From contig MNYZ01000056.1 of assembly GCA_001873365.1 (NCBI GenBank), positions 1 to 53,548 on the forward strand: DNA of 53,548 bases. The letters run 5' to 3'. This document shows positions 1 to 7,779 of this stretch, piece after piece. A model generated the notes under the pieces. That model worked only from the letters and a program-made list of their open reading frames with translations, was not told where the DNA came from and searched no databases. The position numbers were made by a program, and so were the translations under genes. Origin of the DNA: Oscillatoriales cyanobacterium CG2_30_40_61 (GTDB lineage: Bacteria > Cyanobacteriota > Cyanobacteriia > Cyanobacteriales > Microcoleaceae). How positions within the stretch are numbered: position 1 is the stretch's first letter; each line of letters begins with the position of its first letter.

Positions 1-108
1 GCAAGGGGAGCAGGGGGAGCAGGGGAGGCTGGGGGAGTAAACTATAACCTATAACCTATAACCCATTACCCATTACCCATTACCCATTACCTATAACCTA
101 TTTAGCCT
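1..108. repeat. Heptameric tandem repeats upstream of the first kinase
   Basis: A G-rich stretch (AGGGGGAGC-like units) is followed by tandem 7-mers ACCTATA and ACCCATT. These short tandem repeats are typical of intergenic DNA in filamentous cyanobacteria and recur at several places in this window. No gene is visible here. Confidence 0.8.
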
Positions 109-117
109 TTGAATTTT

Positions 118-1503
118 ATGCTTACAGCCAGTGCTGAATTTGTCCAACTGTGTCGCACCCAACTGTCCTTGACGGCGAGTTTGGGGGCGTCGTTGAGTGT
201 GGTCTATTTGGCGGAGGCGTGGGTAGATGAGGAACATAAAAAACTAATTCCGATTGCCAGCTATCCTGAAACATCCTTGGATAATTTGGATATTCGGGGT
301 TTGATGGGTTTACCTGAAACCTTTATCCCCAGTTTACCTCCTGGATTAACTATTGAACGGGCCGGACAAAGAAAGATCTTAAGACCGGCGGTGGAAATTG
401 ATGATTACTCAGAAACTTCTGGGCCAGGGGAAGACCCCCGACAACAAAGGAGTCAAAAGGTTTTGGCTTTAATTCAAGAGGATGTGGTCTTGGGATTTTT
501 AGTCACAGGACGCAATGATCGACCCTGGAATACGGAAGAATATGTTCAACTTCAGGCGATCGCCCATACCCTGGCCCTAGGCTGTATTTTGGATCAACGC
601 GCCCAATGGTTTGAGCAACAGTTAGACCGACAACAACATCTGCAAGGACAACAGGCTGATGCACTACACAATATTTTTCATCAACTTAAAAGCCCGTTAA
701 CGGCGGTTCGTACCTTTGGTAAATTATTATTAAAGCGACTGCTACCTGAAGATAAAAATTATCCTATTGCTAAGGGAATTTTACGTGATAGCGATCGGAT
801 TCAAGAACTATTAGAACAGGCGGATCAGACCTTAGAATCTACCCAAACCTCCCTGGGTTTGCCTCTAACACTGGAAGTGGCTACCCCTAGGGCTCAAAGC
901 CTTTTATTTTCGGCTCCTACCTTGCCCCTATTGCCCGCTTGTGATCAACTTGAACCCCTATTTTTATCGGAGGTATTATTACCTTTGATTATATCGGCGA
1001 CTGCGATCGCCCAGGAACGAAAACTCGGCTGTGAAGTTGATCTCCCTGAAAATCTGCCTCCCATCCAAGGCAATGCTAAAGCTCTGCGGGAAGTTCTGAG
1101 TAACCTCCTCGATAATGCCCTCAAATATACTCCCCCCGGGGGAAAACTCTATATTCGAGTTCAACTAGCCCCTCCTTCCCTAGATCCCAAAAACCTAAAC
1201 CCTCAAGTGGGGATTGGAATTAGTGATACTGGCCCAGGCATTCCCCCTGAAGATTTAGAGCATCTGTTTGAACGTCACTATCGCGGTGTTCAGGGGAATT
1301 CTGAAATTCCGGGGACGGGGTTGGGGTTAGCGATCGCTAAGGCTTTAATTCAACAAATGCAAGGAGAAATTCAAGTCTTTTCCCCCGCCGATCCCGCGTG
1401 GACATCCCCGGATCGGGACAAACCCGATGGCCGTTTCCCGGGAACTACATTTATCGTATGGGTACAGGTTGCCATCCCTGATCAAGAATTGAACTTAATT
1501 TGA
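118..1503 (+). CDS. GAF-domain sensor histidine kinase, Hik2/CSK-like
   Basis: This is a soluble two-component histidine kinase. The N-terminal half (about residues 10-165) looks like a GAF sensor domain. The H-box is FHQLKSPLTAVRTFGKLLLK with the phosphoacceptor His near residue 188, followed by the N-box NLLDNALKYTPPGG, the G1 box DTGPGIPPEDL and the G2 box GTGLGLAIAK. The long conserved TFGKLLLKRLLPED stretch after the H-box is what I associate with cyanobacterial Hik2 and the chloroplast sensor kinase CSK, which couple photosynthetic redox state to transcription; that assignment rests on memory of the family. No membrane segment is visible. The reading frame is open from a TTG nine bases upstream, but the ATG is the likelier start. 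No response regulator lies next to it. Confidence 0.8.
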   Translation: MLTASAEFVQLCRTQLSLTASLGASLSVVYLAEAWVDEEHKKLIPIASYPETSLDNLDIRGLMGLPETFIPSLPPGLTIERAGQRKILRPAVEIDDYSETSGPGEDPRQQRSQKVLALIQEDVVLGFLVTGRNDRPWNTEEYVQLQAIAHTLALGCILDQRAQWFEQQLDRQQHLQGQQADALHNIFHQLKSPLTAVRTFGKLLLKRLLPEDKNYPIAKGILRDSDRIQELLEQADQTLESTQTSLGLPLTLEVATPRAQSLLFSAPTLPLLPACDQLEPLFLSEVLLPLIISATAIAQERKLGCEVDLPENLPPIQGNAKALREVLSNLLDNALKYTPPGGKLYIRVQLAPPSLDPKNLNPQVGIGISDTGPGIPPEDLEHLFERHYRGVQGNSEIPGTGLGLAIAKALIQQMQGEIQVFSPADPAWTSPDRDKPDGRFPGTTFIVWVQVAIPDQELNLI

Positions 1504-1531
1504 TAGAATCATTCTTTCTCACCCCATCTTT

Positions 1532-1612
1532 ACCCAAAACCCAAAACCCAAAACCCAAAACCCAAAACCCAAAACCCATTACCTATTACCTATTACCCAT
1601 TCCCTATTACCT
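1532..1612. repeat. Tandem ACCCAAA / ACCTATT heptamers
   Basis: About six ACCCAAA units run into ACCTATT and ACCCATT units in the gap between the kinase and the next gene. The unit length is 7 bp, as in the other intergenic heptamer tracts of this window. Confidence 0.85.
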
Positions 1613-1625
1613 CCTATAAAAAACC

Positions 1626-2237
1626 ATGAGTGCATCCAGTAGCCCTGATGATAGTATTAATCAACCTATGACTTCCTCTCCTGCTTCAGAAGAAGGTTTA
1701 AATAAACCTCTGCCTTATGTTGTCCAAGAAGATATCATTTATCGGGCCGTTGAGCGAAAAACGGTTTGTCGGGTTTTGAGTCAAGCTCATATTGATGTTT
1801 CAATTCGTTGGTCAACTGCCCATCTTTATATCGGGATTCCTAGTACAATTTTAGCGGCTGTTGCTAGTGTACAAGCAATTAATAGTTTAGGGGGAGAGTA
1901 TCAATTAGTATCTGTTGTTATTGCAATTTTAGTAGCAATTCTCGCTCCTCTCTTGACTTTTTTAGATCCTAATGGTAGGGCTAATAATCATTTGAATGCT
2001 TCTCGGGTCTATGAACAAATGGCAGATCAATATGACTCTTTTATTCTCAAATGTCGCTTAGAACCTCGATCAATTCAAGAGGAATTTAATGATTTAACCC
2101 AGCTTAACTTTTCCTATAGTGAAGGCAAAAAATCCTTACCCGCCTGTCCCGAATGGGCATATCAGAAAGCGATTAATACCAATAATAACGTACAAAAACT
2201 GATGCCAACGGCGATAAAAAATTCCGCTAGAGAGTAG
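1626..2237 (+). CDS. SLATT-like two-helix membrane protein
   Basis: The 203-residue protein has a polar N-terminus, then two adjacent hydrophobic helices around residues 73-92 and 97-115 separated by a short hydrophilic turn, followed by a helical cytoplasmic tail rich in Tyr and acidic residues (EQMADQYDSFILKCRLEP). This arrangement of a paired transmembrane hairpin plus a helical tail resembles the SLATT domain, a predicted pore-forming effector often linked to nucleotide-second-messenger defence systems. No CD-NTase, SLOG or other partner gene is adjacent, so a defence role is not supported by context here. The assignment is a fold-level resemblance, not a firm family match. Confidence 0.55.
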   Translation: MSASSSPDDSINQPMTSSPASEEGLNKPLPYVVQEDIIYRAVERKTVCRVLSQAHIDVSIRWSTAHLYIGIPSTILAAVASVQAINSLGGEYQLVSVVIAILVAILAPLLTFLDPNGRANNHLNASRVYEQMADQYDSFILKCRLEPRSIQEEFNDLTQLNFSYSEGKKSLPACPEWAYQKAINTNNNVQKLMPTAIKNSARE

Positions 2238-2358
2238 AATTAGTTATCAGTAATTAGTTATTAGTTATTAGTATCAGGGTTAAGAGTTAACTATTGAGCC
2301 ATGGCTTTATACTTTTTAGCTGTATACTCTTTAACTGATAACTGAGCACTGATAACTG
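2238..2358. repeat. AGTTATTAGT / AACTGATAACTG repeat tract
   Basis: The gap consists largely of short degenerate repeats of TTAGTTATTAGT and ACTGATAACTGA. A related tract lies after pyrF near 24.95 kb. No terminator is obvious. Confidence 0.6.
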
Positions 2359-3006
2359 ATGAATGATTTAGAGGGATTAGAAATTACTTCAGGGGAAATT
2401 AAACATTGGAGTGGTATTCATAAAAATTTTCTGTACAGACCGGCGATCGCTAAAAAAATTATCGGGGAAGGGTTAAAAACCTTAAGTATTGCCGGGTTAT
2501 TATTAATTAGTTATTGGATTTGGAGTTTAATCTTCCCAGAATTTTCATTAATATTTATTGCTATTTACTTAATTATTATCATTCTATTAATAATTGAAGA
2601 TGTGATCAAAATTTGGTTAACTTTAACCCGTCCTGAATGTGTCAAACTCTTAAATCAAGTTGATCGTTATAATGCCATTGTCAAAGCATTAAATATTTAT
2701 CATCAACTCGAAGCTAAGGAACATCCCCAAGCAAAATTAGAAAATCGAGACAGAATTATTCAAGCCTTAAAATTAATTAGAGCCGAATTAATTAGGGGGT
2801 TAAAAATAGAACGTATCTTAAAAAAACATAAAAAATTTATTGCTAAAAATCCAGATTTTTTTGATCCAAATTTTACCCTCCTCACCTTCTTACAAATCGA
2901 AAAACCCACAACAGAACAGGGAATCCTCCTTTATCAAGCCTTTGAAATAGCCTCGGAAGTTCATCAACAATTAAAGCAACTTCAGGAGCAAAAAAAATCC
3001 CATTAA
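2359..3006 (+). CDS. Unknown membrane protein with basic coiled tail
   Basis: I do not recognise this family. The 215-residue protein has two strongly hydrophobic segments, about residues 41-58 and 61-83, rich in Ile and Leu, followed by a charged alpha-helical region (about 95-170) with many Lys, Glu and Arg residues and a C-terminal helix ending in KQLQEQKKSH. It follows the SLATT-like gene on the same strand, and the two have a similar architecture (two membrane helices plus a cytoplasmic helical tail). They could work together, but the 120-bp repeat tract between them argues against tight coupling. Confidence 0.6.
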   Translation: MNDLEGLEITSGEIKHWSGIHKNFLYRPAIAKKIIGEGLKTLSIAGLLLISYWIWSLIFPEFSLIFIAIYLIIIILLIIEDVIKIWLTLTRPECVKLLNQVDRYNAIVKALNIYHQLEAKEHPQAKLENRDRIIQALKLIRAELIRGLKIERILKKHKKFIAKNPDFFDPNFTLLTFLQIEKPTTEQGILLYQAFEIASEVHQQLKQLQEQKKSH

Positions 3007-3061
3007 ATGCTAGGCTTCGGTTAATATCCTGCCAACCATCCCCAAGCTTCAACAAATTTTG

Positions 3062-4396
3062 ATGAAAACACCAATGCGACCTAAAATTATTGTTCTCGAT
3101 GATGACCCCACAGGTTCCCAAACCGTCCATAGTTGCTTACTTCTGACCCAGTGGGATGTGGAAACCCTGCGACTTGGACTGGCTGACCAATCTCCGATTT
3201 TCTTTATTCTGACTAATACCAGAGCCCTAACCCCAGACCAAGCCGCCGCCGTTACCCGCGAAGTCACCCAAAATCTGAAACTAGCCCTGGCTGCCGAGTC
3301 CATTACCGACTTTCTGGTGGTGAGTCGTTCCGATTCTACCCTACGAGGTCACTATCCCGTAGAAACCGATGTGATTGCGGAGGAACTTGGCCCCTTTGAT
3401 GCCCATTTTCTGGTTCCCGCTTTTTTTGAAGGGGGAAGAATTACCCGCAATAGTATTCATTATTTAATCATTGATGGTGTGGAAACTCCAGTTCATTTAA
3501 CCGAATTTGCCAAGGATTCTGTCTTTGCTTATCAACATAGTTATTTACCCGATTATGTCACCGAAAAAACGAAAGGTTTGATTCCTTCGGAAAAAGTAGA
3601 ACAATTTTTATTATCGGATATTCGGATAGGAACGTTAACTCGATTAATGGGATTAACCGGGAATCAATGCGTAGTTGTTGATGGTGAAAATCAAGCGGAT
3701 TTTGATCAATTGGCTTCTGATATTATTACCGCCGCCAGTCAAGGAAAACGCTTTTTATTCCGAAGTGCGGCGAGTATTTTAACTTCTTTAGCGGCTTTAG
3801 GAAATCAACCGATTCCCGCCGAAGAAATGGCAAAATATACCCGTGATGGGAAACCTGGGGTGGTGATTATGGGTTCCCATGTTAAGAAATCTACCCAACA
3901 ATTAGAACAACTATTACAAGCACCTGGAATAGTCGGAATTGAGGTAGATGTTTCCCATTTATTAGAAGAAAGTGAGACTCAAAGACAGGAATTATTACAA
4001 CAGATTTTAGACCAAGTTTCTGTGATTCATGCTCAAGGTCAAACTCCGGTGATTTATACCAGTCGTCAAGAATTACAATTTGATACCGTAGAAATTCGGT
4101 TAGCTTTTGGAACTCAAGTTTCAGACTTACTGATGGATATTGTCAGGGGTTTACCGCCGGATATTGGATTTTTAATTAGTAAGGGTGGGATTACTTCTAA
4201 TGATGTATTAAGTAAAGGATTAGCTTTAAAAACAGCCCGATTATTAGGTCAAGTTTTGGCAGGTTGTTCAATGGTTAAAACTGCTTCTGATCATCCCCTG
4301 TATCCTAATTTACCTGTGGTTTTATTTCCAGGCAATGTTGGAGATGCGAACGGTTTAGCAACGGTTTATCAGCGTTTAAGTCAACCCCAAACCTAA
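3062..4396 (+). CDS. Four-carbon acid sugar kinase family protein (DUF1537)
   Basis: The 444-residue protein matches the four-carbon acid sugar kinase (DUF1537/OtnK-DtnK) family. The N-terminal domain begins with the DDDPTGSQTVH motif and contains SRSDSTLRGHYP. The C-terminal nucleotide-binding domain includes FLISKGGITSNDVLSKGL and the terminal VVLFPGNVGD. Characterised members phosphorylate 3-oxo-tetronate or tetronate-type C4 acids; the substrate in a cyanobacterium is not evident, since no aldolase or isomerase partner is nearby. The length is normal for the family. Start: ATG three bases after an in-frame TTG. Confidence 0.88.
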   Translation: MKTPMRPKIIVLDDDPTGSQTVHSCLLLTQWDVETLRLGLADQSPIFFILTNTRALTPDQAAAVTREVTQNLKLALAAESITDFLVVSRSDSTLRGHYPVETDVIAEELGPFDAHFLVPAFFEGGRITRNSIHYLIIDGVETPVHLTEFAKDSVFAYQHSYLPDYVTEKTKGLIPSEKVEQFLLSDIRIGTLTRLMGLTGNQCVVVDGENQADFDQLASDIITAASQGKRFLFRSAASILTSLAALGNQPIPAEEMAKYTRDGKPGVVIMGSHVKKSTQQLEQLLQAPGIVGIEVDVSHLLEESETQRQELLQQILDQVSVIHAQGQTPVIYTSRQELQFDTVEIRLAFGTQVSDLLMDIVRGLPPDIGFLISKGGITSNDVLSKGLALKTARLLGQVLAGCSMVKTASDHPLYPNLPVVLFPGNVGDANGLATVYQRLSQPQT

Positions 4397-4408
4397 ACTC
4401 AAAAATGT

Positions 4409-4496
4409 TAGGGTGCGTAGGGCGCAATTAATTAGTAAATCCAGTAATTAACAATTCGCCACACGCACCATCTTTTATTAATTAATAAAATTGGGG
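4409..4496. repeat. MITE-like element, copy 1 (partial)
   Basis: This stretch shares GGCGCAATTAATT, AATCCA(A/G)TAATTAA and CACGCACCATCTTTTATTAA with two longer copies at 5.55-5.69 and 6.04-6.21 kb. It ends in TTAATTAATAAAATTGG and lacks the right end of the others. Confidence 0.75.
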
Positions 4497-4520
4497 TGGG
4501 GTTTTTAATCAATTATAATA

Positions 4521-4958
4521 TTGTTCTACAATTTTAACATTATAGTAGGTAAGCCCTTGACTCAAAATCCAGAGTATGAAACTGAAAGATCTGCCTTAAT
4601 TGCAGAACTTCAAGCCAGAGGAATCAAGCATAATCCTGAAAAGATTATAAGAATCGCTAAAAGAGGAGATGGTAAAATTATATTTTTAGAGGAAGGGAAA
4701 TTAGAGCAAAAATCCTCTGGGCTTGCTCATATTTTAGATAAACATCAAGCTGATTTTGCAGAGCGTGGTATTTCTGAAGATCAAATTCCTGATGCAATCA
4801 TAAATGCTATTATTCAAGGAGTATTTATCTGCTACCAGAATCCCAGAATCAGGACAAGACCAATTTATGAATTTAACTTTAATGGTCAAATTCAGTATAT
4901 TGCTGTAACGATCAGTGATAATGGTTATATTGTGGGTGCTAATCCTAGTTCACTTTGA
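4521..4958 (+). CDS. PBECR-like toxin-domain protein, possibly 5' truncated
   Basis: The product (up to 145 residues) carries SGLAHILDKHQADF, an IPDAIINAI helix, RPIYEFNFNG and a terminal NGYIVGANPSSL. This pattern resembles the PBECR group (phage Barnase-EndoU-ColicinE5/D-RelE-like nucleases) found as toxin domains in phage and polymorphic toxin proteins; His of the HILDKH motif would be a candidate catalytic residue. The frame contains no ATG at all, so translation must begin at TTG (4521 or 4557) or the gene has lost its 5' end, and a MITE-like element sits just upstream. The gene lies 16 bp before a protein with an antitoxin-like tail, which supports a toxin-antitoxin unit. Confidence 0.6.
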   Translation: MFYNFNIIVGKPLTQNPEYETERSALIAELQARGIKHNPEKIIRIAKRGDGKIIFLEEGKLEQKSSGLAHILDKHQADFAERGISEDQIPDAIINAIIQGVFICYQNPRIRTRPIYEFNFNGQIQYIAVTISDNGYIVGANPSSL

Positions 4959-4974
4959 TTAGAGGTGATAAACA

Positions 4975-5535
4975 ATGCCGATAAAAATTAAACTCATGGC
5001 AGATTATGGTTGTGATCCATTATGGTGGGCTGGAGATCACAGGGTTGGCAATATTAATCTAGCTACTTTACCTTTAAGTCAAGAAACTATTCAACGTTTG
5101 TATAATTGGGCTGATGCTTTTGATGCACGATTAAACTTTGCTGATCCTTCTGATTCTCCTGAAGTTACACCGGAAGAAGTAGAACATTTTGAATGGGAAG
5201 GATTAAGTTTATGGAAACAGTTAAATCAGGAATTAGCACCTAATTATGAAGTAGTTTATTTTAGTAGTCATTTTCATAAAGTTTTTACTGATCCAGTTGA
5301 ATTAGAGGAAAAATTAAAGCTAAATCTGATGAAATTTAATCAAATTTCTTGGGAAGATGCTAGGGAAAATATAACTCAATTGTTTGAGCAAGTTGTAGTA
5401 AATCGAAATATTATTGTTATTAATCGTCCAGCAGGAGAAAGTGTGGTTTTAATGGCGATTGAAGAACTTAATGATTTAATAGCAACTGCTCATTTAGAAA
5501 ATAAAAAACAAACGATTGGCAAAAAAGATTATTAG
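4975..5535 (+). CDS. Antitoxin/immunity candidate with Phd-like C-terminal domain
   Basis: The 186-residue protein appears to have two parts. Residues 1-65 (KIKLMADYGCDPLWWAG, then LPLSQETIQRLYNWADAFDA) belong to a widespread uncharacterised bacterial domain. Residues about 122-172 (SWEDARENITQLFEQVV, IIVINRPAGESVVLMAIEEL) look like the Phd/YefM antitoxin fold, which binds DNA and neutralises RelE- or Doc-type toxins. An AGAGGTG motif precedes the ATG. The gene directly follows the PBECR-like toxin candidate, so I infer that it is the cognate antitoxin; a fused immunity-plus-Phd layout is not one I know. Confidence 0.6.
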   Translation: MPIKIKLMADYGCDPLWWAGDHRVGNINLATLPLSQETIQRLYNWADAFDARLNFADPSDSPEVTPEEVEHFEWEGLSLWKQLNQELAPNYEVVYFSSHFHKVFTDPVELEEKLKLNLMKFNQISWEDARENITQLFEQVVVNRNIIVINRPAGESVVLMAIEELNDLIATAHLENKKQTIGKKDY

Positions 5536-5550
5536 AATTGTGGGGACTAT

Positions 5551-5694
5551 GCGATCGCATTTTAACCTAAATCCTCCAGTTTGTAAGGCGCAATTAATTG
5601 ATTGGGAAATCCAATAATTAATAATTAGTCACCCGCACTATTTTTTATTAATTAACAACATTTTAGTGCGTGCACGGAGATCCCCGCACCCTCC
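5551..5694. repeat. MITE-like element, copy 2
   Basis: The element begins GCGATCGCATTTTAACCTAAAT, includes AAATCCAATAATTAA and TTATTAATTAACAACATTTT, and ends AGATCCCCGCACCCTC. Copy 3 follows the same order of blocks. The inner GTGCG/CGCAC words can pair, so the transcript would fold into a long hairpin. Confidence 0.8.
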
Positions 5695-5773
5695 AAAAAC
5701 TTTCTTGACTATAAAAAAAAATAATATATTATAGCTTTTAGTATAACTTAAACTTTTCTTTCAGGAGCGACTG

Positions 5774-5980
5774 ATGAACGACATTGAAAACCTGACGGAT
5801 ACAGAACAACTTATAACTGTGGGAGCTTCCTTAGTATTTTATTTTCTTCCCTGGATTATTGCTCTGTTTAAGTCCAAAAGAAATACAACCGCGATATTTT
5901 TGCTCAACATCTTTTTAGGATGGACAGTTATCGGATGGTTTATAGCACTGATTTGGTCAGCCACTAATGAAAAAGACTAA
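5774..5980 (+). CDS. Superinfection immunity-like small membrane protein
   Basis: The 68-residue protein has two hydrophobic helices and the pattern YFLPWIIALFKSKRN followed by IFLLNIFLGWTVIGWFIALIW. This matches the superinfection immunity protein family named after the T4 Imm protein, which blocks DNA entry of related phages; most bacterial members are untested. An AGGAG ribosome binding site lies six bases before the ATG, and a clear terminator follows, so it forms a single-gene unit. Its neighbours are toxin-antitoxin genes, consistent with an accessory islet. Confidence 0.75.
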   Translation: MNDIENLTDTEQLITVGASLVFYFLPWIIALFKSKRNTTAIFLLNIFLGWTVIGWFIALIWSATNEKD

Positions 5981-5990
5981 TTGAGAAAAA

Positions 5991-6028
5991 ATAAAGGCTT
6001 GATATCCTCTATTTCAAGCCTTTATTTG
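5991..6028 (+). terminator. Intrinsic terminator of the superinfection-immunity gene
   Basis: AAAGGCTTGA and TCAAGCCTTT form a 10-bp perfect stem with an 11-nt loop, followed by a short T-rich tail. Confidence 0.8.
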
Positions 6029-6036
6029 TGTTTAAA

Positions 6037-6206
6037 GCGATCGCATTTTAACCTAAATTTCTCAGAGATACTGGATTGAGATTTTGTGGGTTGCATAAGG
6101 AGCAATTAATTGAGTGAGAAATCCAATAATTAACAATTTGCTGCACGCACCATCTTTTATTAATTAACAACATTTTAGTGGGTGCGAGGAGATCCGCGCA
6201 CCCTCG
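6037..6206. repeat. MITE-like element, copy 3
   Basis: Same block order as copy 2: GCGATCGCATTTTAACCTAAAT start, AGCAATTAATTGA, AAATCCAATAATTAACAA, TTATTAATTAACAACATTTT and a GATCCGCGCACCCTCG end. Copies 2 and 3 flank the superinfection-immunity gene and its terminator in the same orientation. Confidence 0.8.
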
Positions 6207-6211
6207 AGAAA

Positions 6212-6484
6212 CTATAATTGGTTTCGTTTTACACCAATTCTGGTAACACCAAGAATAATCAAAAGCAGCCCAGAGAGTAGCCAAATTATTTCTGTAGGTA
6301 CCCCCAATACTTCACGACCAGGCCCATAAGCTAAACTAGTAGCAGTTACAATTAACCATATACCTAACCCAAAAGTAATCCAAAGTTTTGCTGCTGTAAT
6401 TGTTGGAGTATTATCCTCTATTTGAACAGGAAATATAAAACCCACAACACGTTCAACACCCTTAATAACGTTGTCTGATAGCAT
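6212..6484 (-). CDS. Unknown two-helix membrane protein
   Basis: I do not recognise this 90-residue protein. It has two hydrophobic helices (about residues 33-52 and 64-83) separated by GPGREVLGVPTE, and a basic C-terminus RIGVKRNQL. An AGGAG motif sits 3 bases before the first in-frame ATG (6490) and 9 bases before the second (6484); the second spacing is better, so I chose it. It ends right beside MITE copy 3. Confidence 0.55.
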   Translation of the reverse strand: MLSDNVIKGVERVVGFIFPVQIEDNTPTITAAKLWITFGLGIWLIVTATSLAYGPGREVLGVPTEIIWLLSGLLLIILGVTRIGVKRNQL

Positions 6485-6708
6485 TAGCATGAACTCCTAA
6501 TTTGTAAGATCAGATGATATTTAAAAATATTGATTTAATTATAAACTTAGTTTATAATTATTGTCATCCGTGTTTTCACTGATTTTTAAATAATTAATGA
6601 TCACAGCGTAGAGAAAATTATACTTACGCGATTCGTTATGTTCAGAATAACAAGATAAGATTTATTTATGTTGATGGTTTAGGGCGGGTAGTTAACCATA
6701 AGATTCTA

Positions 6709-7119
6709 CTAAATTAACTTAATAAAACCTGCTTGTTCAAAATGATGATCAGCCGTAAAAGCAATGTTAATATTCTCTTGTCTCATAACAACAAAACTGG
6801 TACAGTCAGTTAAACCCCATTCTTTATCAGGACGTTGTTTATAAAATTGCCATCCTGCTTTCCATAAATCTTGACTAGCTGGAATAATTAATAAAATTGG
6901 TAATAATAAAAGATTATCGATAAAATCAATAGTTTTTGATCGCACCGTAGGGGAGGAAATTGCATCAGCGACCTCCATTAAAACAAACTCTGTGGTAATT
7001 AAAGGATGTTTCTGCTTCATTAAATCATCCATAATTAATCGTGCTTTATCATGCAGATCATCACGACTATTTAGCAAAGCAATCCAAGCCGCAGTATCAA
7101 TAAAAATTTTATCAGCCAT
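6709..7119 (-). CDS. PIN-domain toxin, VapC-type
   Basis: The 136-residue protein is a PIN-domain RNase of the VapC group. The acidic residues typical of the fold are present: IDTAAW near the start (Asp8), EFVLMEVAD (Glu44/Glu48 region), a LTDCTSFVVM block (Asp near 104) and FTADHHFEQAGF at the end. Such toxins cleave tRNA or rRNA when freed from the antitoxin. The ATG overlaps the stop of the upstream partner (TGATG), so the pair is translationally coupled. No truncation is visible. Confidence 0.85.
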   Translation of the reverse strand: MADKIFIDTAAWIALLNSRDDLHDKARLIMDDLMKQKHPLITTEFVLMEVADAISSPTVRSKTIDFIDNLLLLPILLIIPASQDLWKAGWQFYKQRPDKEWGLTDCTSFVVMRQENINIAFTADHHFEQAGFIKLI

Positions 7120-7571
7120 CAGATTATTTTGGGTTTACCATAGAGATAATGATCGTGTTTTTCAGCTAAATCTGTAATTCCAGTATCAACGGTACAACGA
7201 TCAATCAAGTTGATAAGTTCATCCCAAGGGGAATCATTCACGGATAAAGGTTGATTCTGTTGATAGATTTCTAAGTCTTGATTTATCTGATCTGGATAAG
7301 TTTCTGCGTAATTCCAAGCGGTTTGTAAATCTTCAGCTTGTAAATGCGGAAAGTTTTCTAAGATTTGTAAATCACTCCAACCTAAACGGCGATAACCGAC
7401 TAATTTCCAAACCGGAATAGGAACACGCCCCACATTAGCAATTAATTCAGGTTGAGAGGTTTCTTTGGGTAAAAAATCATTACTTAAATTTTGAGCCAGG
7501 GTTTGAATCAATTGCAGTTTTTCAGCAGGTTTTAAATTATTGAGTTGTTTTTCTAACTGTTGAGCATTCAT
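7119..7571 (-). CDS. Antitoxin partner of the PIN toxin, with DUF433-like segment
   Basis: The 150-residue protein starts with a helical segment (EKQLNNLKPAEKLQLIQTLAQ), then LVGYRRLGWSDLQILENFPH and LQTAWNYAETYPDQI, which resemble the DUF433 winged-helix-like antitoxin domain, and ends with the linear stretch TGITDLAEKHDHYLYGKPK. The gene overlaps the PIN toxin by one base, the usual order for an antitoxin-toxin operon. I infer that the tail binds and blocks the PIN active site, as in other VapB proteins. Confidence 0.7.
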   Translation of the reverse strand: MNAQQLEKQLNNLKPAEKLQLIQTLAQNLSNDFLPKETSQPELIANVGRVPIPVWKLVGYRRLGWSDLQILENFPHLQAEDLQTAWNYAETYPDQINQDLEIYQQNQPLSVNDSPWDELINLIDRCTVDTGITDLAEKHDHYLYGKPKII

Positions 7572-7779
7572 CTTGATTATATCGTTGTTGTTACTAATAT
7601 TATGGCTTATTCCAATTTTAAATTAATAAAATCTCGATGTCAATGTGTTTTATCCCTACATTGTTGCCAATTTAAGAATAATCCTAGATAATTACATCAA
7701 GAAATGTTTTCAATGGTATATAATTATTGTATAATCATGATCCGATTTGCAATATTAATATTATCAGAGGAAATAACCC

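Noticed and set aside
7646-7660. TGT-N9-ACA, a relaxed NtcA-like site upstream of ureB
   Set aside because: The core is not GTA-N8-TAC, and no TA-N3-T box lies at the right distance, unlike the urtA site.
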